DNA of 64,000 nucleotides from an uncultured Trueperaceae bacterium (lineage in GTDB: Bacteria > Deinococcota > Deinococci > Deinococcales > Trueperaceae), in assembly GCA_913062675.1 (NCBI GenBank), contig CAJXWR010000002.1, positions 31,570 to 95,569 of the forward strand. The letters are read 5' to 3'. Below, piece by piece: positions 43,036-51,402 of this stretch (positions are counted from its first letter, which is position 1; each line of letters opens with the position of its first letter). The position numbers were made by a program, and so were the translations under genes. A model generated the notes under the pieces. It did no database searches. It worked only from the letters and a program-made list of their open reading frames with translations, and was not told where the DNA came from.

Positions 43036-43958
43036 CGACGAACGGTCACCCCAATGGAGCGCCGAATCGCGGCGGAGCGGTCCTGCTCCCCCTTGCCCTG
43101 ATCGCGGCAGGCATCCTGCTTCTCCTCGCCAACCTCGGTTGGATCAGCGCATCGTTCCTCTGGCGTGCCGCGTCCGCCTGGCCGGTCATCCTCATCGCCG
43201 TCGGGTTGGACGTGCTCCTGCGCGGTCGCTTCCGCCTCGTCCTGGTCGCTGTAGCCCTCGCCATCCTCGCGATCTTCGCAGCCATCCCAGGCGTGGCTCC
43301 CGGTGGCACCGTCGAGGCGGGCAGCGAAGCCATTCAATACGAGCGCGGGGGCGTCGACAGGCTCGACCTTGCGCTCGAGCATGGCATTGGACGCCTCGAA
43401 CTCGGCGTCCTGCCTGCCGGTGACGCGCGACTCCTTGCCGGCACGGTTCGTACGGGTCGCGGGGAGACGCTCGACCGTGCCTTCACCGTCGACGGTCGCG
43501 ATGCGCGCCTATCGCTCGAGAGTGACCTTGAGGGTCCAACCTTCGTGCCCGATGGGGAGGAGCGCGTGTGGAATCTCGAGGTTTCCCCGGACGTGGCGCT
43601 CGATCTCGATCTCGACACCGGTGTGGGGCGCGCACACGTCGATCTGCGGGACGCACGGCTGAGCCGCATCGATCTCGATTCAGGGGTGGGTGAGGTGCTG
43701 CTCACCCTTCCGGGTTCGGGAGGGTACACCGCCGACGTCGATGCCGGCGTGGGGGAGGTCGTCGTCCGCATTCCGCGCGGAACGCCGGTCCGCCTCACGG
43801 TGCAGACCGGTCTCGGGCGCGTGGACGTGCTCGGTGCGTGGACGCGCGACGAGGATGTGTACACGAGCGATGGGTTCGCAGCGGCAGATGAGGATGCGCG
43901 GGCCGAGGTCGAGGTTCAGGGTGGGGTCGGCACGATTCGCGTGGAGATCGTGGACTAG
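43032..43958 (+). CDS. LiaF-like membrane protein with beta-rich extracellular domain
   Basis: This 308-residue protein has a small N-terminal hairpin of membrane helices (LLPLALIAAGILLLLANLGW, then FRLVLVAVALAILAIFAAI) like the LiaI/LiaF TM domain. About 210 residues of repetitive beta structure follow, with a recurring D-x-GVG pattern (LDTGVGRAHVDL, LDSGVGEVLLTL, VDAGVGEVVVRI), typical of LiaF/DUF4097-like adhesin folds. LiaF proteins are linked to cell-envelope stress sensing; no LiaRS partners are nearby. It is coupled to the mutase gene. Confidence 0.75.
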   Translation: MTTNGHPNGAPNRGGAVLLPLALIAAGILLLLANLGWISASFLWRAASAWPVILIAVGLDVLLRGRFRLVLVAVALAILAIFAAIPGVAPGGTVEAGSEAIQYERGGVDRLDLALEHGIGRLELGVLPAGDARLLAGTVRTGRGETLDRAFTVDGRDARLSLESDLEGPTFVPDGEERVWNLEVSPDVALDLDLDTGVGRAHVDLRDARLSRIDLDSGVGEVLLTLPGSGGYTADVDAGVGEVVVRIPRGTPVRLTVQTGLGRVDVLGAWTRDEDVYTSDGFAAADEDARAEVEVQGGVGTIRVEIVD

Positions 43959-43960
43959 CC

Positions 43961-44623
43961 TTAGGCGTCGGTGACGAGGAGAACCAACAGGGTGCGGGGT
44001 CCGTGGACGCCTGCGACGCGGACGAGTTCGATGTCGCTCGTGGCGCTCGGTCCGCTGATCCACGTGATGGGCGCACCCGCCTTCACGGCCGGCTCGAGTC
44101 GAGCGGTGGCTTCGGGGACCACGGCGACCACCTGTGAGGCATGCACGATGCACAGGTGAACGTCGGGAACGAGACTGGCGGCGCGCCTGCCTTGCCCGGC
44201 TCCAGCATCGAGCGCGATGGTGCCGGTCTCGGCGATCGCGACGGCGCACGTGCTCACGGTCGCGTCGGCCGCGTCGAGCTCGCGGGGCGACGCGTCGTCG
44301 GCCAGGCGTTCGCGTGCACCGACCCCGACGCCATACGCCTCCGGAAACCCGAGCGGAACGACGACCTTCGATGCGCGGCGGCGCGCCAACTCCTCGTCGA
44401 TCGCGCTCGCCACGTCGCTCGCGTGAAGCCTGGAGACGTCCACCCCGTAATCGACGAGACGCTCCTCGAACAGGTCGAGTCGCGCTGCGGCGTCGCGTTC
44501 GCCCACCTGGCGGTAGGGGCGCGTCAGGGCAGCATGGGCGGCCGCGGGGTCGTCGTCGCGCACGCCTTCGGTCGCCGCTTGGATCGCGTCCAGCATCGCG
44601 CGCCGTGCATCCTTGCCGCTCAC
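43961..44623 (-). CDS. lutC: Lactate utilization protein LutC
   Basis: This 220-residue LUD-domain protein has the GTIALDAGAGQGRRAASLVPDVHLCIV segment near residue 150 and WISGPSATSDIE near 195, both typical of LutC. With LutA and LutB it forms the L-lactate oxidising complex. GTG 44623 overlaps the LutB stop (GTGA) and follows an AGGAG site; the longer ORF-track form starts inside lutB. Confidence 0.9.
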   Translation of the reverse strand: MSGKDARRAMLDAIQAATEGVRDDDPAAAHAALTRPYRQVGERDAAARLDLFEERLVDYGVDVSRLHASDVASAIDEELARRRASKVVVPLGFPEAYGVGVGARERLADDASPRELDAADATVSTCAVAIAETGTIALDAGAGQGRRAASLVPDVHLCIVHASQVVAVVPEATARLEPAVKAGAPITWISGPSATSDIELVRVAGVHGPRTLLVLLVTDA

Positions 44624-46068
44624 GCGTCCATCTCCTGCTTCTCGTCCCGCTCGCGCCACCAGTCCCTAAACGCCTGCTTGGGAATGGCGCGCAGGTCACG
44701 CGCGTCGCTCCACCCGGCCAGCGGGCCCGGCAGGTTCTTCAGGACGCCTTTACGTACCCAGGGCGCCTGCCCGATGCGTGCCAGCCGCTGCGCCGCTTCG
44801 TAACGGCGGGGCGTGGCGAAGGCGACGGCAGCGCCACGGAGTGCCGCGTCGATCAGCGAGGTGGCTGGAAGACGGCTCTCGGCGCGCTCCTTGTGCACCG
44901 TGCGGCGCCGCATCTCCACCAGGATGGAGGGAATGTCGATCTTGACGGGGCACACCTCGTAGCAGGCGCCGCACAGCGTGCTGGCGTACGGCAGTTCGCC
45001 GTCCTGCTTCGCGCCACGCAGTTGCGGCGTGAGGATCGCGCCAATCGGCCCGGGGTACACCGAGCCGTAGGCGTGCCCACCGACCCGCTCGTAGATGGGG
45101 CAGACGTTCAGGCAGGCGCTGCAGCGAATGCAACGCAGCGTGTCGCGTCCCGCCTCGTCGCGCAGCGTGGCGCTGCGGCCCGCGTCGAGTAGGACGAGGT
45201 GGAAGGTTTGCGGCCCGTCCCCCTCGCGAACGCCGGTCCAGAAGCTCGTGTAGGGGTTCATGCGTTCCGCAGTGCTGCTGCGCGGCAGGAGTTGTAGGAA
45301 CACTTCGAGGTCCCGCCAGGTGGGCACGACCTTCTCAATGCCCATGACGGTGATGAGCGTGTCGGGCAGCGTGGTGCACATGCGCCCGTTGCCCTCGGAT
45401 TCGACGACGCACAGCGTGCCGGTGTCCGCCACCGCGAAGTTCGCGCCGCTCACCGCCACCTTTGCGGTGAGGAAGCGTTCGCGCAGGAAGCGGCGGGCGG
45501 CGCCCGCGAGGGCGGCGGGATCGTCGCTCAATTCGCTCGGGTCAAGGTCGAACGCCTCGAGGAACAGGGCGCGAATCTCGCTGCGGTTCTTGTGGATGGC
45601 GGGGACGAGGATGTGGCTCGAGGGTTCGTGGGCGAGCTGCACGATCAACTCGGCAAGGTCGGTCTCGATGGCGGTCACGCCGTCCTCGGCGAGCGCTTCG
45701 TTCAGGTGAATCTCGTCGGTGGTCATGGATTTGACCTTCACGACGTCGCGCGTTCCCGTCTCCCGCACCAGGTCACGAACGATGCGGTTCGCCTCGTCGG
45801 CGTCGCGCGCCCAGTGCACCGTTCCGCCTGCCGCGGTGACGCTCGCCTCGAGTTGCTCGAGGTAGTGCCCCAGGTTGGCGAGGGTATGCTCCTTGATTGC
45901 CTTGCCGGCGTCGCGCAGCGCCTCCCAGTCCGGCATTTCGCTGGTCATGGCCGCGCGTTTCTCGCGGATGCTGCTGGTGACGTTGGCGAGGTTGCGGCGC
46001 AACTGGCCATCGTCGAGCGCGCGCGGTGCAGCTTCGTGAAAGGGGAGCGGAATGCGTGCGTCGCTCAT
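44620..46068 (-). CDS. lutB: Lactate utilization iron-sulfur protein LutB
   Basis: This 482-residue protein has an N-terminal LUD domain (GTRDVVKVKSMTTDEIHLNEAL, AVADTGTLCVVESEGNGR) and two 4Fe-4S clusters: CIRCSACLNVCPIY near residue 315 and CGACYEVCPVKIDIP near 365. It passes electrons from L-lactate within the LutABC complex. The ATG at 46068 overlaps the LutA stop (ATGA). Confidence 0.95.
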   Translation of the reverse strand: MSDARIPLPFHEAAPRALDDGQLRRNLANVTSSIREKRAAMTSEMPDWEALRDAGKAIKEHTLANLGHYLEQLEASVTAAGGTVHWARDADEANRIVRDLVRETGTRDVVKVKSMTTDEIHLNEALAEDGVTAIETDLAELIVQLAHEPSSHILVPAIHKNRSEIRALFLEAFDLDPSELSDDPAALAGAARRFLRERFLTAKVAVSGANFAVADTGTLCVVESEGNGRMCTTLPDTLITVMGIEKVVPTWRDLEVFLQLLPRSSTAERMNPYTSFWTGVREGDGPQTFHLVLLDAGRSATLRDEAGRDTLRCIRCSACLNVCPIYERVGGHAYGSVYPGPIGAILTPQLRGAKQDGELPYASTLCGACYEVCPVKIDIPSILVEMRRRTVHKERAESRLPATSLIDAALRGAAVAFATPRRYEAAQRLARIGQAPWVRKGVLKNLPGPLAGWSDARDLRAIPKQAFRDWWRERDEKQEMDA

Positions 46069-46808
46069 GCGGGCACCCCTTCCTGGCTGGCGAGCACCTC
46101 GGCGAGGTGGAGGGTGCGGACCGCGGTGCGTTGCCGCTGCAAACCGCCGGCGATGTGCATGAGGCAACTGTTGTCGCTTGCCACGACCACCTCTGCGCCG
46201 GCGTGAATCACGTCGGCCACCTTGTCGGCGAGCATGGCGGCACTGATCTCGGCGTTCTTCACGGCGAACGTGCCACCAAAGCCGCAACACTCGTTGGCGC
46301 GCGGCATGTCCTTCAGGCGAATGCCGGCCACGTTGCGAAGGAGTTGCAGGGGCCGGTCGCCCACGCCGAGCAGGCGGGTGGCGTGGCAGGCGGGGTGGTA
46401 CGCGACGGAGTGCGGGAAGCTCGCACCGACGTCGGTGATGCCGAGATCGTCGACGAGGTACTCGCTGAACTCCTTCACGCGCGGCGTGAACGCGTCGACG
46501 GCTTCGATCAACGCCGGGTCGCCACTGCGTTTCGCCATGTCGGGGTACATGTGGCGGACGGTGGCGACGCAGGAGGCGGAGGGGGCGACGACGTGCTCTG
46601 CGTGCTCGAAGACGTTCAGGAAGTTGCGGACGAGGTGGTCGACGTCATCGGCGTACCCGGTGTTGACGTGCATCTGGCCGCAGCAGGTTTGGCTTCGGGG
46701 AAAGTCGAGGTCCACGCCGACGCGTTCGAGGACGCGCGTCATGGCAATCGCGGCTTCGGGGAAGAGCGTGTCGATGTAGCAGGGGACGAAGAGCGACGCG
46801 CGCGGCAT
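46065..46808 (-). CDS. lutA: Lactate utilization protein LutA
   Basis: This 247-residue protein has two cysteine-rich CCG-type domains, FVPCYIDTLFPE to QTCCGQMHVNTG and YHPACHATRLLG to NECCGFGGTFAVKN, the hallmark of LutA/GlcF-like subunits that hold a non-cubane Fe-S centre. It is the first gene of lutABC. The ATG at 46808 has a strong AGGAGGTG site; the track's GTG 46961 extends into the opposite esterase gene. Confidence 0.94.
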   Translation of the reverse strand: MPRASLFVPCYIDTLFPEAAIAMTRVLERVGVDLDFPRSQTCCGQMHVNTGYADDVDHLVRNFLNVFEHAEHVVAPSASCVATVRHMYPDMAKRSGDPALIEAVDAFTPRVKEFSEYLVDDLGITDVGASFPHSVAYHPACHATRLLGVGDRPLQLLRNVAGIRLKDMPRANECCGFGGTFAVKNAEISAAMLADKVADVIHAGAEVVVASDNSCLMHIAGGLQRQRTAVRTLHLAEVLASQEGVPA

Positions 46809-46947
46809 GAACACCTCCTGGTCAGCGGTTCGCTTCGCACCATAGCGTGCAGGCCGAACCTGCGTGTCCCGCTGGAGGGCGGGCTCGACCGCTTTTCCGT
46901 GGTCGAACACCTGTTCCCATGGCACGGTGGCGATGCGGTCGAGCGCG

Positions 46948-46953
46948 TACCGT
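46948..46953 (+). promoter_or_regulatory. -10 box TACCGT, leaderless start of esterase gene
   Basis: TACCGT ends 6 nt before ATG 46960; no ribosome site is present. Confidence 0.45.
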
Positions 46954-46959
46954 AGGGCC

Positions 46960-47940
46960 ATGACGGAAAAGGAACGCTGGCAACGACTCGATCAGGACGT
47001 CCGCGCACACCTGGAGGCTCAGGCGGCCACGCCGCCTCCGCCCATCTGGGAGGTGCCGCTTGAGCAGGTTCGTGCGAACGACCGTCAAGCGTATGGCGCG
47101 ATTCCCAAGGTTCCGGTCGACGCGACCGAGGACGTCACGATTCCATCGGGGAACGGGTCCATCGCTGCACGAATCTACCAGCCGCTCCGTGAGGACGTGG
47201 AGGCGGCCGGCATGAACGGATCGCTCGGAATCGTCGTGTTGCTGCATGGCGGTGGATTCGTCCTTGGGGACCTCGAGACGCACGACCCGGCCGCACGCCG
47301 CATGGCGGCGGGTGCGGGCACGATCGTCGTGTCGGTCGATTACCGGCTGGCGCCCGAGCATCCCTTCCCCGCCGGCGTGGAGGATGCGGTGACGGCGACG
47401 CAGTGGGTGATGGACCATGCGGCGGACCTGCGGGGTGACGCAGACCGCGTCATCGTGTCGGGCGACAGTGCAGGGGGGAACCTCGCGACCGTGGTGGCGC
47501 GCCGATGGCGCGACGAGGACCGTCCGCCCCTTGCGGGTCAGTCGCTCATCTATCCCGTCACCGACATGCGGCCGACGAGTGACTGGCCGTCGCGTCGTGA
47601 ACTTGCCAGTGGATTCGGTTTGACGCGGGCGGTGATGAATTGGTTCGGGGAGCAGTACTTCACCGATGAGGCGCACCTCGCCCATCCCGACGCGTCCCCC
47701 ATCGTGGTGGAGGACCTGAAAGGTCTTGCGCCCGCCTTCGTACTGACCGCCGAGTTCGATCCGCTTCGCGACGAGGCGAACGCGTACGCCGAACGAATGC
47801 GTGATGCAGGCGTCGACGTGGAGCACCACGAGATTCCGAGCACCATTCACGGCGCCCTGACGAATCCAGCGGGATTCGCGAGCGGTGACGTGATGTGGCG
47901 ACGGTTGAACGACTGGACGCGCCTCGCGTTGACGCGCTGA
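46960..47940 (+). CDS. Alpha/beta hydrolase, hormone-sensitive lipase family esterase
   Basis: This 326-residue HSL-type esterase has the oxyanion motif LLHGGGFVLGD near residue 88, nucleophile elbow VSGDSAGGNLA near 165, acid in EFDPLRDEANAY near 260 and His in STIHGAL near 290. It hydrolyses short-chain esters; the natural substrate is unknown. ATG 46960 is chosen from the -10 spacing; upstream track sequence overlaps lutA. The gene is divergent from lutABC. Confidence 0.9.
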   Translation: MTEKERWQRLDQDVRAHLEAQAATPPPPIWEVPLEQVRANDRQAYGAIPKVPVDATEDVTIPSGNGSIAARIYQPLREDVEAAGMNGSLGIVVLLHGGGFVLGDLETHDPAARRMAAGAGTIVVSVDYRLAPEHPFPAGVEDAVTATQWVMDHAADLRGDADRVIVSGDSAGGNLATVVARRWRDEDRPPLAGQSLIYPVTDMRPTSDWPSRRELASGFGLTRAVMNWFGEQYFTDEAHLAHPDASPIVVEDLKGLAPAFVLTAEFDPLRDEANAYAERMRDAGVDVEHHEIPSTIHGALTNPAGFASGDVMWRRLNDWTRLALTR

Positions 47941-48024
47941 TTCCGGTAGGAGGCATCGGCATCGCGCTGAGTGTGCCGTAAGGCAAACGTGCGTGTCCCA
48001 CAAGTCCTGAACCAATACAGGTAG

Positions 48025-48054
48025 TTGACCGGCGCGAGGGAGCGCGAGTACACT
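48025..48054 (+). promoter_or_regulatory. tRNA-Val promoter
   Basis: TTGACC (48025-48030), an 18-bp spacer and TACACT (48049-48054), 11 bp before the mature tRNA. Confidence 0.65.
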
Positions 48055-48065
48055 CGGGAGCGCTC

Positions 48066-48140
48066 GGGCGGTTAGCTCAGCGGGAGAGCACTCGCTTCAC
48101 ACGCGAGGGGTCACTGGTTCAATCCCAGTACCGCCCACCA
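48066..48140 (+). tRNA. tRNA-Val(CAC)
   Basis: The acceptor stem GGGCGGT pairs with ACCGCCC, and the gene encodes its own CCA end. The D-arm TAGCTCAGCGGGAGAGCA and T-loop GGTTCAATCC are canonical. The anticodon stem CTCGC/GCGAG encloses TTCACAC, giving anticodon CAC, which reads GUG valine codons. Confidence 0.96.
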
Positions 48141-48250
48141 AAGGAAAATCCGAGAGGGACGAGATCCGCCGATCATGGAATCGGCGGATTCTTCGTATCG
48201 CGCCCAGGCAGCGCGCGGCGTCAATCGTCGCGGTACGGTGTTTCGCAATC

Positions 48251-48700
48251 ATGCAGAGCGACTTCACGACCTTCCGGTCCTTCACGGTGAGCGACACGAC
48301 GCAACTCATCGATCTTTGGCACGTCTGCGGCCTCACGCGGTCCTGGATCGACCCGCAAGCGGAGATCGACGCGAAGTGCGCAGAGGACCCCGAGGGCCTG
48401 ATCCTTGCGGTCGCCGCCGACGCGGCAGGAGACGACCGGGTGGTGGGTTCGGTGATGGCCGGCTACGACGGGCATCGCGGCTGGGTGAACTACCTGGGCG
48501 TGCACCCTGATTGGCGGGGCAACGGGGTGGCGCGAAGGTTGATGGAGGAGGCGGAGGCGTACCTGCATGCGCGGGGAGCGCCGAAGATCAACCTGCAAGT
48601 CCGGCGGGGGAACGAGGGCGTGTTGGCGTTCTACGCGCGTCTTGGCTACGTCGATGACGACGTGGTGGGGCTCGGAAAACGCCTGAAAGCCCGTTCATGA
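48251..48700 (+). CDS. GNAT-family N-acetyltransferase (YpeA-like)
   Basis: This 149-residue GNAT protein has the acetyl-CoA loop VHPDWRGNGVARRLM near residue 85, the YDGHRGWVNYLGV strand before it and a C-terminal NEGVLAFYARLGY. The WIDPQAEIDAK and GYDGHRG motifs match the YpeA group of small acetyltransferases. The acceptor is unknown. A TACGGT box ends 11 nt before the ATG. Confidence 0.88.
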   Translation: MQSDFTTFRSFTVSDTTQLIDLWHVCGLTRSWIDPQAEIDAKCAEDPEGLILAVAADAAGDDRVVGSVMAGYDGHRGWVNYLGVHPDWRGNGVARRLMEEAEAYLHARGAPKINLQVRRGNEGVLAFYARLGYVDDDVVGLGKRLKARS

Positions 48701-48751
48701 CCCTTGCGTCTTGCCGACGGGACCCTCATGGTATCGCTTGGAAAACTGCCT

Positions 48752-48812
48752 GCGAATGGTAGGGTAGATGTCAGGCGAATGGTAGTGTAAAAAGCCCGCG
48801 AATGGTAGTCTA
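48752..48812 (+). repeat. Three 23-bp-spaced direct repeats before the DUF4143 ATPase gene
   Basis: Three copies of GCGAATGGTAG followed by nsTA begin at 48752, 48775 and 48798, spaced exactly 23 bp (about two helical turns). The last copy contains the -10 box TAGTCT that ends 6 nt before the ATG. They look like an operator array for autoregulation, not a CRISPR (only three short copies). Confidence 0.8.
48806..48811 (+). promoter_or_regulatory. -10 box TAGTCT, leaderless start of DUF4143 ATPase
   Basis: TAGTCT lies 6 nt before ATG 48818 and inside the third direct repeat. No ribosome site is present. Confidence 0.5.
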
Positions 48813-48817
48813 GAACC

Positions 48818-50092
48818 ATGCGTACGTACGTTCCGCGGATCGTCGATGACGAACTCACCGAGTTGTTAGACGGCGCACCCGCCATCGCGCTCGAGGGTCC
48901 GAAGGGCGTCGGCAAGACGGCGACCGCGCTCCGCCGAGCGGCCACCGTGTTCGAGCTCGATCGCCCAAGCCAGCGAGCCGTGCTCGAAGCTGACCCCACG
49001 CTTGCAGAGCATGGTGACCCTCCCGTTCTGCTCGACGAGTGGCAGCGCCTACCGCCGCTGTGGGACATGGTTCGCCGTGCGGTCGACCAAGATCCTGCGC
49101 CAGGCAGGTTCTTGCTCACCGGGAGCGCCGTCGCGAACGACGTCCCAATCCACTCGGGTGCCGGAAGGATCGTCAGCGTCCGGATGCGGCCATTGGCCCT
49201 AGCCGAACGGGGCGTTGCGCAGCCAAGCGTCTCGCTCGCTAGCCTGCTCGCCTGTGATGCCAGCGATCTAACAGGCGAGTCCGACGTGAATCTCGCGACG
49301 TACATGCACGAGATCGTCGCATCAGGCTTTCCGGCCGTTCGCGCCACAAGCGGACGCGCGCAGCGTGCTTTGTTGGACGGGTACCTCCAGCGCATCGCCG
49401 AACGCGACTTCCCGGATCAGGGAATCAAGGTTCGGAAGCCAGCAGCACTTCACGCCTGGTTGCGCGCCTACGCGGCTGCAACGGCGACCCACGCGTCATA
49501 CAACCGCATCCTCGACGCGGCCACACCTGGCGAGGCGGACAAGCCGGCGAGGTCGACCACGGAGGCGTTTCGACACGTACTCGCCAACTTATGGATTCTG
49601 GACCCGCTTCCCGCCTGGTCGCCGTCGGACAACCGCTTGCACCGGCTCGCTCAGGCGCCCAAGCATCACCTTGCAGATCCAGCGCTGGCGGCGCGTCTCT
49701 TGGGCGTCTCTGCCGAGGCCCTCCTTCGCGGGGGCGATGCCGGTCCCCACATGCTCCGGGACGGCACGCTGGCAGCGCGTTTGTTCGAGTCGCTCGTCGC
49801 ACTGAGCGTGCGCGTGTACGCGCAGGCGGCAGACGCCCGCGTCGGCCACTTCCGCACCCGCAACGGCGATCACGAGGTCGACCTCGTGATCGAACGTGAC
49901 GATAGGCGCGTGTTGGCGATCGAGGTCAAGATGGCGGCTCACGTCGGCGATGATGACGTGCGCCACCTCACGTGGCTTCGTGAGCGGCTCGGATCCGATC
50001 TGCTGGACGCAATCGTCTTGACGACGGGAAGGCACGCTTACCGGCGGAAGGACGGGATTGGGGTCGTGCCCGCTGCGCTCCTCGGGCCGTAG
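48818..50092 (+). CDS. AAA ATPase with DUF4143 (PD-(D/E)XK-like) C-terminal domain
   Basis: This 424-residue protein has Walker A ALEGPKGVGKTATALRRA near residue 20, Walker B PVLLDEWQRLP near 72, sensor motif FLLTGSAV near 103 and a C-terminal DUF4143 part with a nuclease-like core GDHEVDLVIERDDRRVLAIEVKM near 350. Such ATPases are widespread in accessory DNA and resemble archaeal and bacterial AAA proteins of unknown job, often thought to sit near mobile or defence genes. It is monocistronic behind three direct repeats. Confidence 0.9.
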   Translation: MRTYVPRIVDDELTELLDGAPAIALEGPKGVGKTATALRRAATVFELDRPSQRAVLEADPTLAEHGDPPVLLDEWQRLPPLWDMVRRAVDQDPAPGRFLLTGSAVANDVPIHSGAGRIVSVRMRPLALAERGVAQPSVSLASLLACDASDLTGESDVNLATYMHEIVASGFPAVRATSGRAQRALLDGYLQRIAERDFPDQGIKVRKPAALHAWLRAYAAATATHASYNRILDAATPGEADKPARSTTEAFRHVLANLWILDPLPAWSPSDNRLHRLAQAPKHHLADPALAARLLGVSAEALLRGGDAGPHMLRDGTLAARLFESLVALSVRVYAQAADARVGHFRTRNGDHEVDLVIERDDRRVLAIEVKMAAHVGDDDVRHLTWLRERLGSDLLDAIVLTTGRHAYRRKDGIGVVPAALLGP

Positions 50093-50257
50093 GGTTCGAT
50101 GACGCCGGTCAACGTGAAGTCGTCACGGTGCAGCTTCACGCGGCTTGGATACGCCGGCCAGATTCGGGTCGCAGTGTGAGGGTTGATTGAACGCGTCTCG
50201 CGTGAGCGTTTGAACACCCGACCATGCACACGTTCGTCTGTCGCGAGGGAACGATCA
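50093..50257. other. Spacer between ATPase gene and RHH/PIN module
   Basis: About 165 bp with no gene I can support. The minus-strand ORF across it (50038-50280) has no family similarity. Confidence 0.4.
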
Positions 50258-50279
50258 TGCATCATGATGCGATGATGCA
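50258..50279 (+). promoter_or_regulatory. Palindromic operator of RHH antitoxin module 1
   Basis: Perfect 8-bp arms TGCATCAT and ATGATGCA around GATGCG; the inner GCATCATGATGC is itself a perfect 12-bp palindrome. It ends 3 bp before the RHH start codon, as expected for autorepression. Confidence 0.7.
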
Positions 50280-50282
50280 AAG

Positions 50283-50516
50283 ATGAAAAAGACGAGAACG
50301 ACCTTGAAGATCGACGCGCGTTTGTGGACCGCAGTGCGTGTTCGTGCTGCGAGGACCGGGAAGCGCGAGAGCGAGGTCATCGAGGAAGCGGTGCGGAAGG
50401 AACTCGGTTTCGACGCCTTGGACCGCATTTGGGAACGTGCCGACATGTCGGCTCCGGAAGCCATGGAATTCGCACTCGAGGCTCAGGAAAGCGTGCGACA
50501 AGATGCGGAGGCGTGA
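50283..50516 (+). CDS. Ribbon-helix-helix antitoxin (module 1)
   Basis: This 77-residue protein has an N-terminal RHH pattern: strand RTTLKIDARLW, then helices AVRVRAARTGKRESEVIEEAVRKEL. The C-terminal part, rich in acidic residues (MSAPEAMEFALEAQESV), likely wraps the toxin. It overlaps the PIN-toxin start (GTGA) and has a perfect palindrome before its start, so it should repress its own operon. Confidence 0.82.
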   Translation: MKKTRTTLKIDARLWTAVRVRAARTGKRESEVIEEAVRKELGFDALDRIWERADMSAPEAMEFALEAQESVRQDAEA

Positions 50517-50932
50517 GATGCGTCTTCGACGTCAACGATTACTTCGCCGCCTCGTTGTCCCGTGATGGCATTCCCGCCCAGCTGATTCGACGCTGGCTCG
50601 ACGGCGCATTCGAGGTCGTGGTGAGCCCCATGCTCCTCACTGAGTTGTGGCGCGTGCTCGCCAATCTAAAGATTCGCCAGCGCGTATCCGAGGGCGAGGC
50701 AGCGCGGGTCCTCGCGCTCGTCCGTCAACACGCGGCGCACCACGAGGACCTCGTCGCAACCGTGCAGCCGATCGTCGAAGACCCGGAAGATGCGTACCTC
50801 GTGGCTTTGGCACGGGAGGCGCGTGCCGTCCTCGTCACGGGCGACCGGCACCTTCTCGCCCTAGCCGACACCCTTCCGGTTCAATCACCCGCGACGGTTC
50901 ATGCGTGGCTCGTGCGTCGCGGGGAGGGTTGA
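50513..50932 (+). CDS. PIN-domain toxin (VapC-like, COG1569 type; module 1)
   Basis: This 139-residue PIN domain has the acidic metal-binding residues in CVFDVNDYF (Asp6), LLTELWRVL (Glu), EDAYLVALA (Asp) and VLVTGDRHLL (Asp). It is expected to cut RNA when free of its antitoxin. The start is GTG 50513, overlapping the antitoxin stop; the ORF track starts far upstream inside the antitoxin gene in another frame. Confidence 0.85.
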   Translation: MRCVFDVNDYFAASLSRDGIPAQLIRRWLDGAFEVVVSPMLLTELWRVLANLKIRQRVSEGEAARVLALVRQHAAHHEDLVATVQPIVEDPEDAYLVALAREARAVLVTGDRHLLALADTLPVQSPATVHAWLVRRGEG

Positions 50933-51030
50933 CGTCCAAGCTGCCCGCCACGCGTCGCACGGATTCGTTCGCGTGCAACACCTATGGGGTTCATTGAGGC
51001 ATGCAGTGCACCGTTCGGTACACGCCCCGG

Positions 51031-51207
51031 CTACGCCGTGGAAGGCATCCTGAACACGCCTTGTTGCGTGCGTGGCGTGATCGTCACGTCGAACGACAAG
51101 AGCGTCTGACGGTAGTCGTCGGCGGGGCGCAGGCGCACCTCGTTGAACGAATCCCATGCAGCGGATGCGTAGAAGTAGGTCGTGGTGTGATGAACGGCGA
51201 GACGCAC
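51031..51207 (-). pseudogene. Remnant of a transglutaminase-like protein (N-terminal domain only)
   Basis: A 58-codon frame encodes VRLAVHHTTTYFYASAAWD, NEVRLRPADDYRQTLLSFDV, the start of the bacterial transglutaminase N-terminal domain, then stops at TAG before the catalytic core. It begins with GTG 5 nt after TATCCT, so a leaderless promoter seems kept. Full proteins have about 280 or more residues. It is too short for the ORF track. Either a truncated pseudogene or, less likely, a stand-alone domain. Confidence 0.6.
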
Positions 51208-51402
51208 GGGTCAGGATACTCCGCCCAGGCCTCGAGCGGTTCTCAATTGCCCAAACGTCCATTGTCGCGACGCGTCCTTGTTTCGCATCGGTCCATCTCG
51301 ACGGCGACGCACCCCGGTTGGGTCCGTGGCGTGCGCTGCCGGGACGTGCGAGCATGGACGCATGCACCCCCCAGCGAGCGTCACGAGCACCAGGTTCGAT
51401 CC

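Noticed and set aside
48752-48812. Direct repeats considered as a CRISPR array
   Set aside because: Only three copies, repeats of about 15 bp and spacers of about 8 bp, and they end in a promoter; no cas genes in the window.
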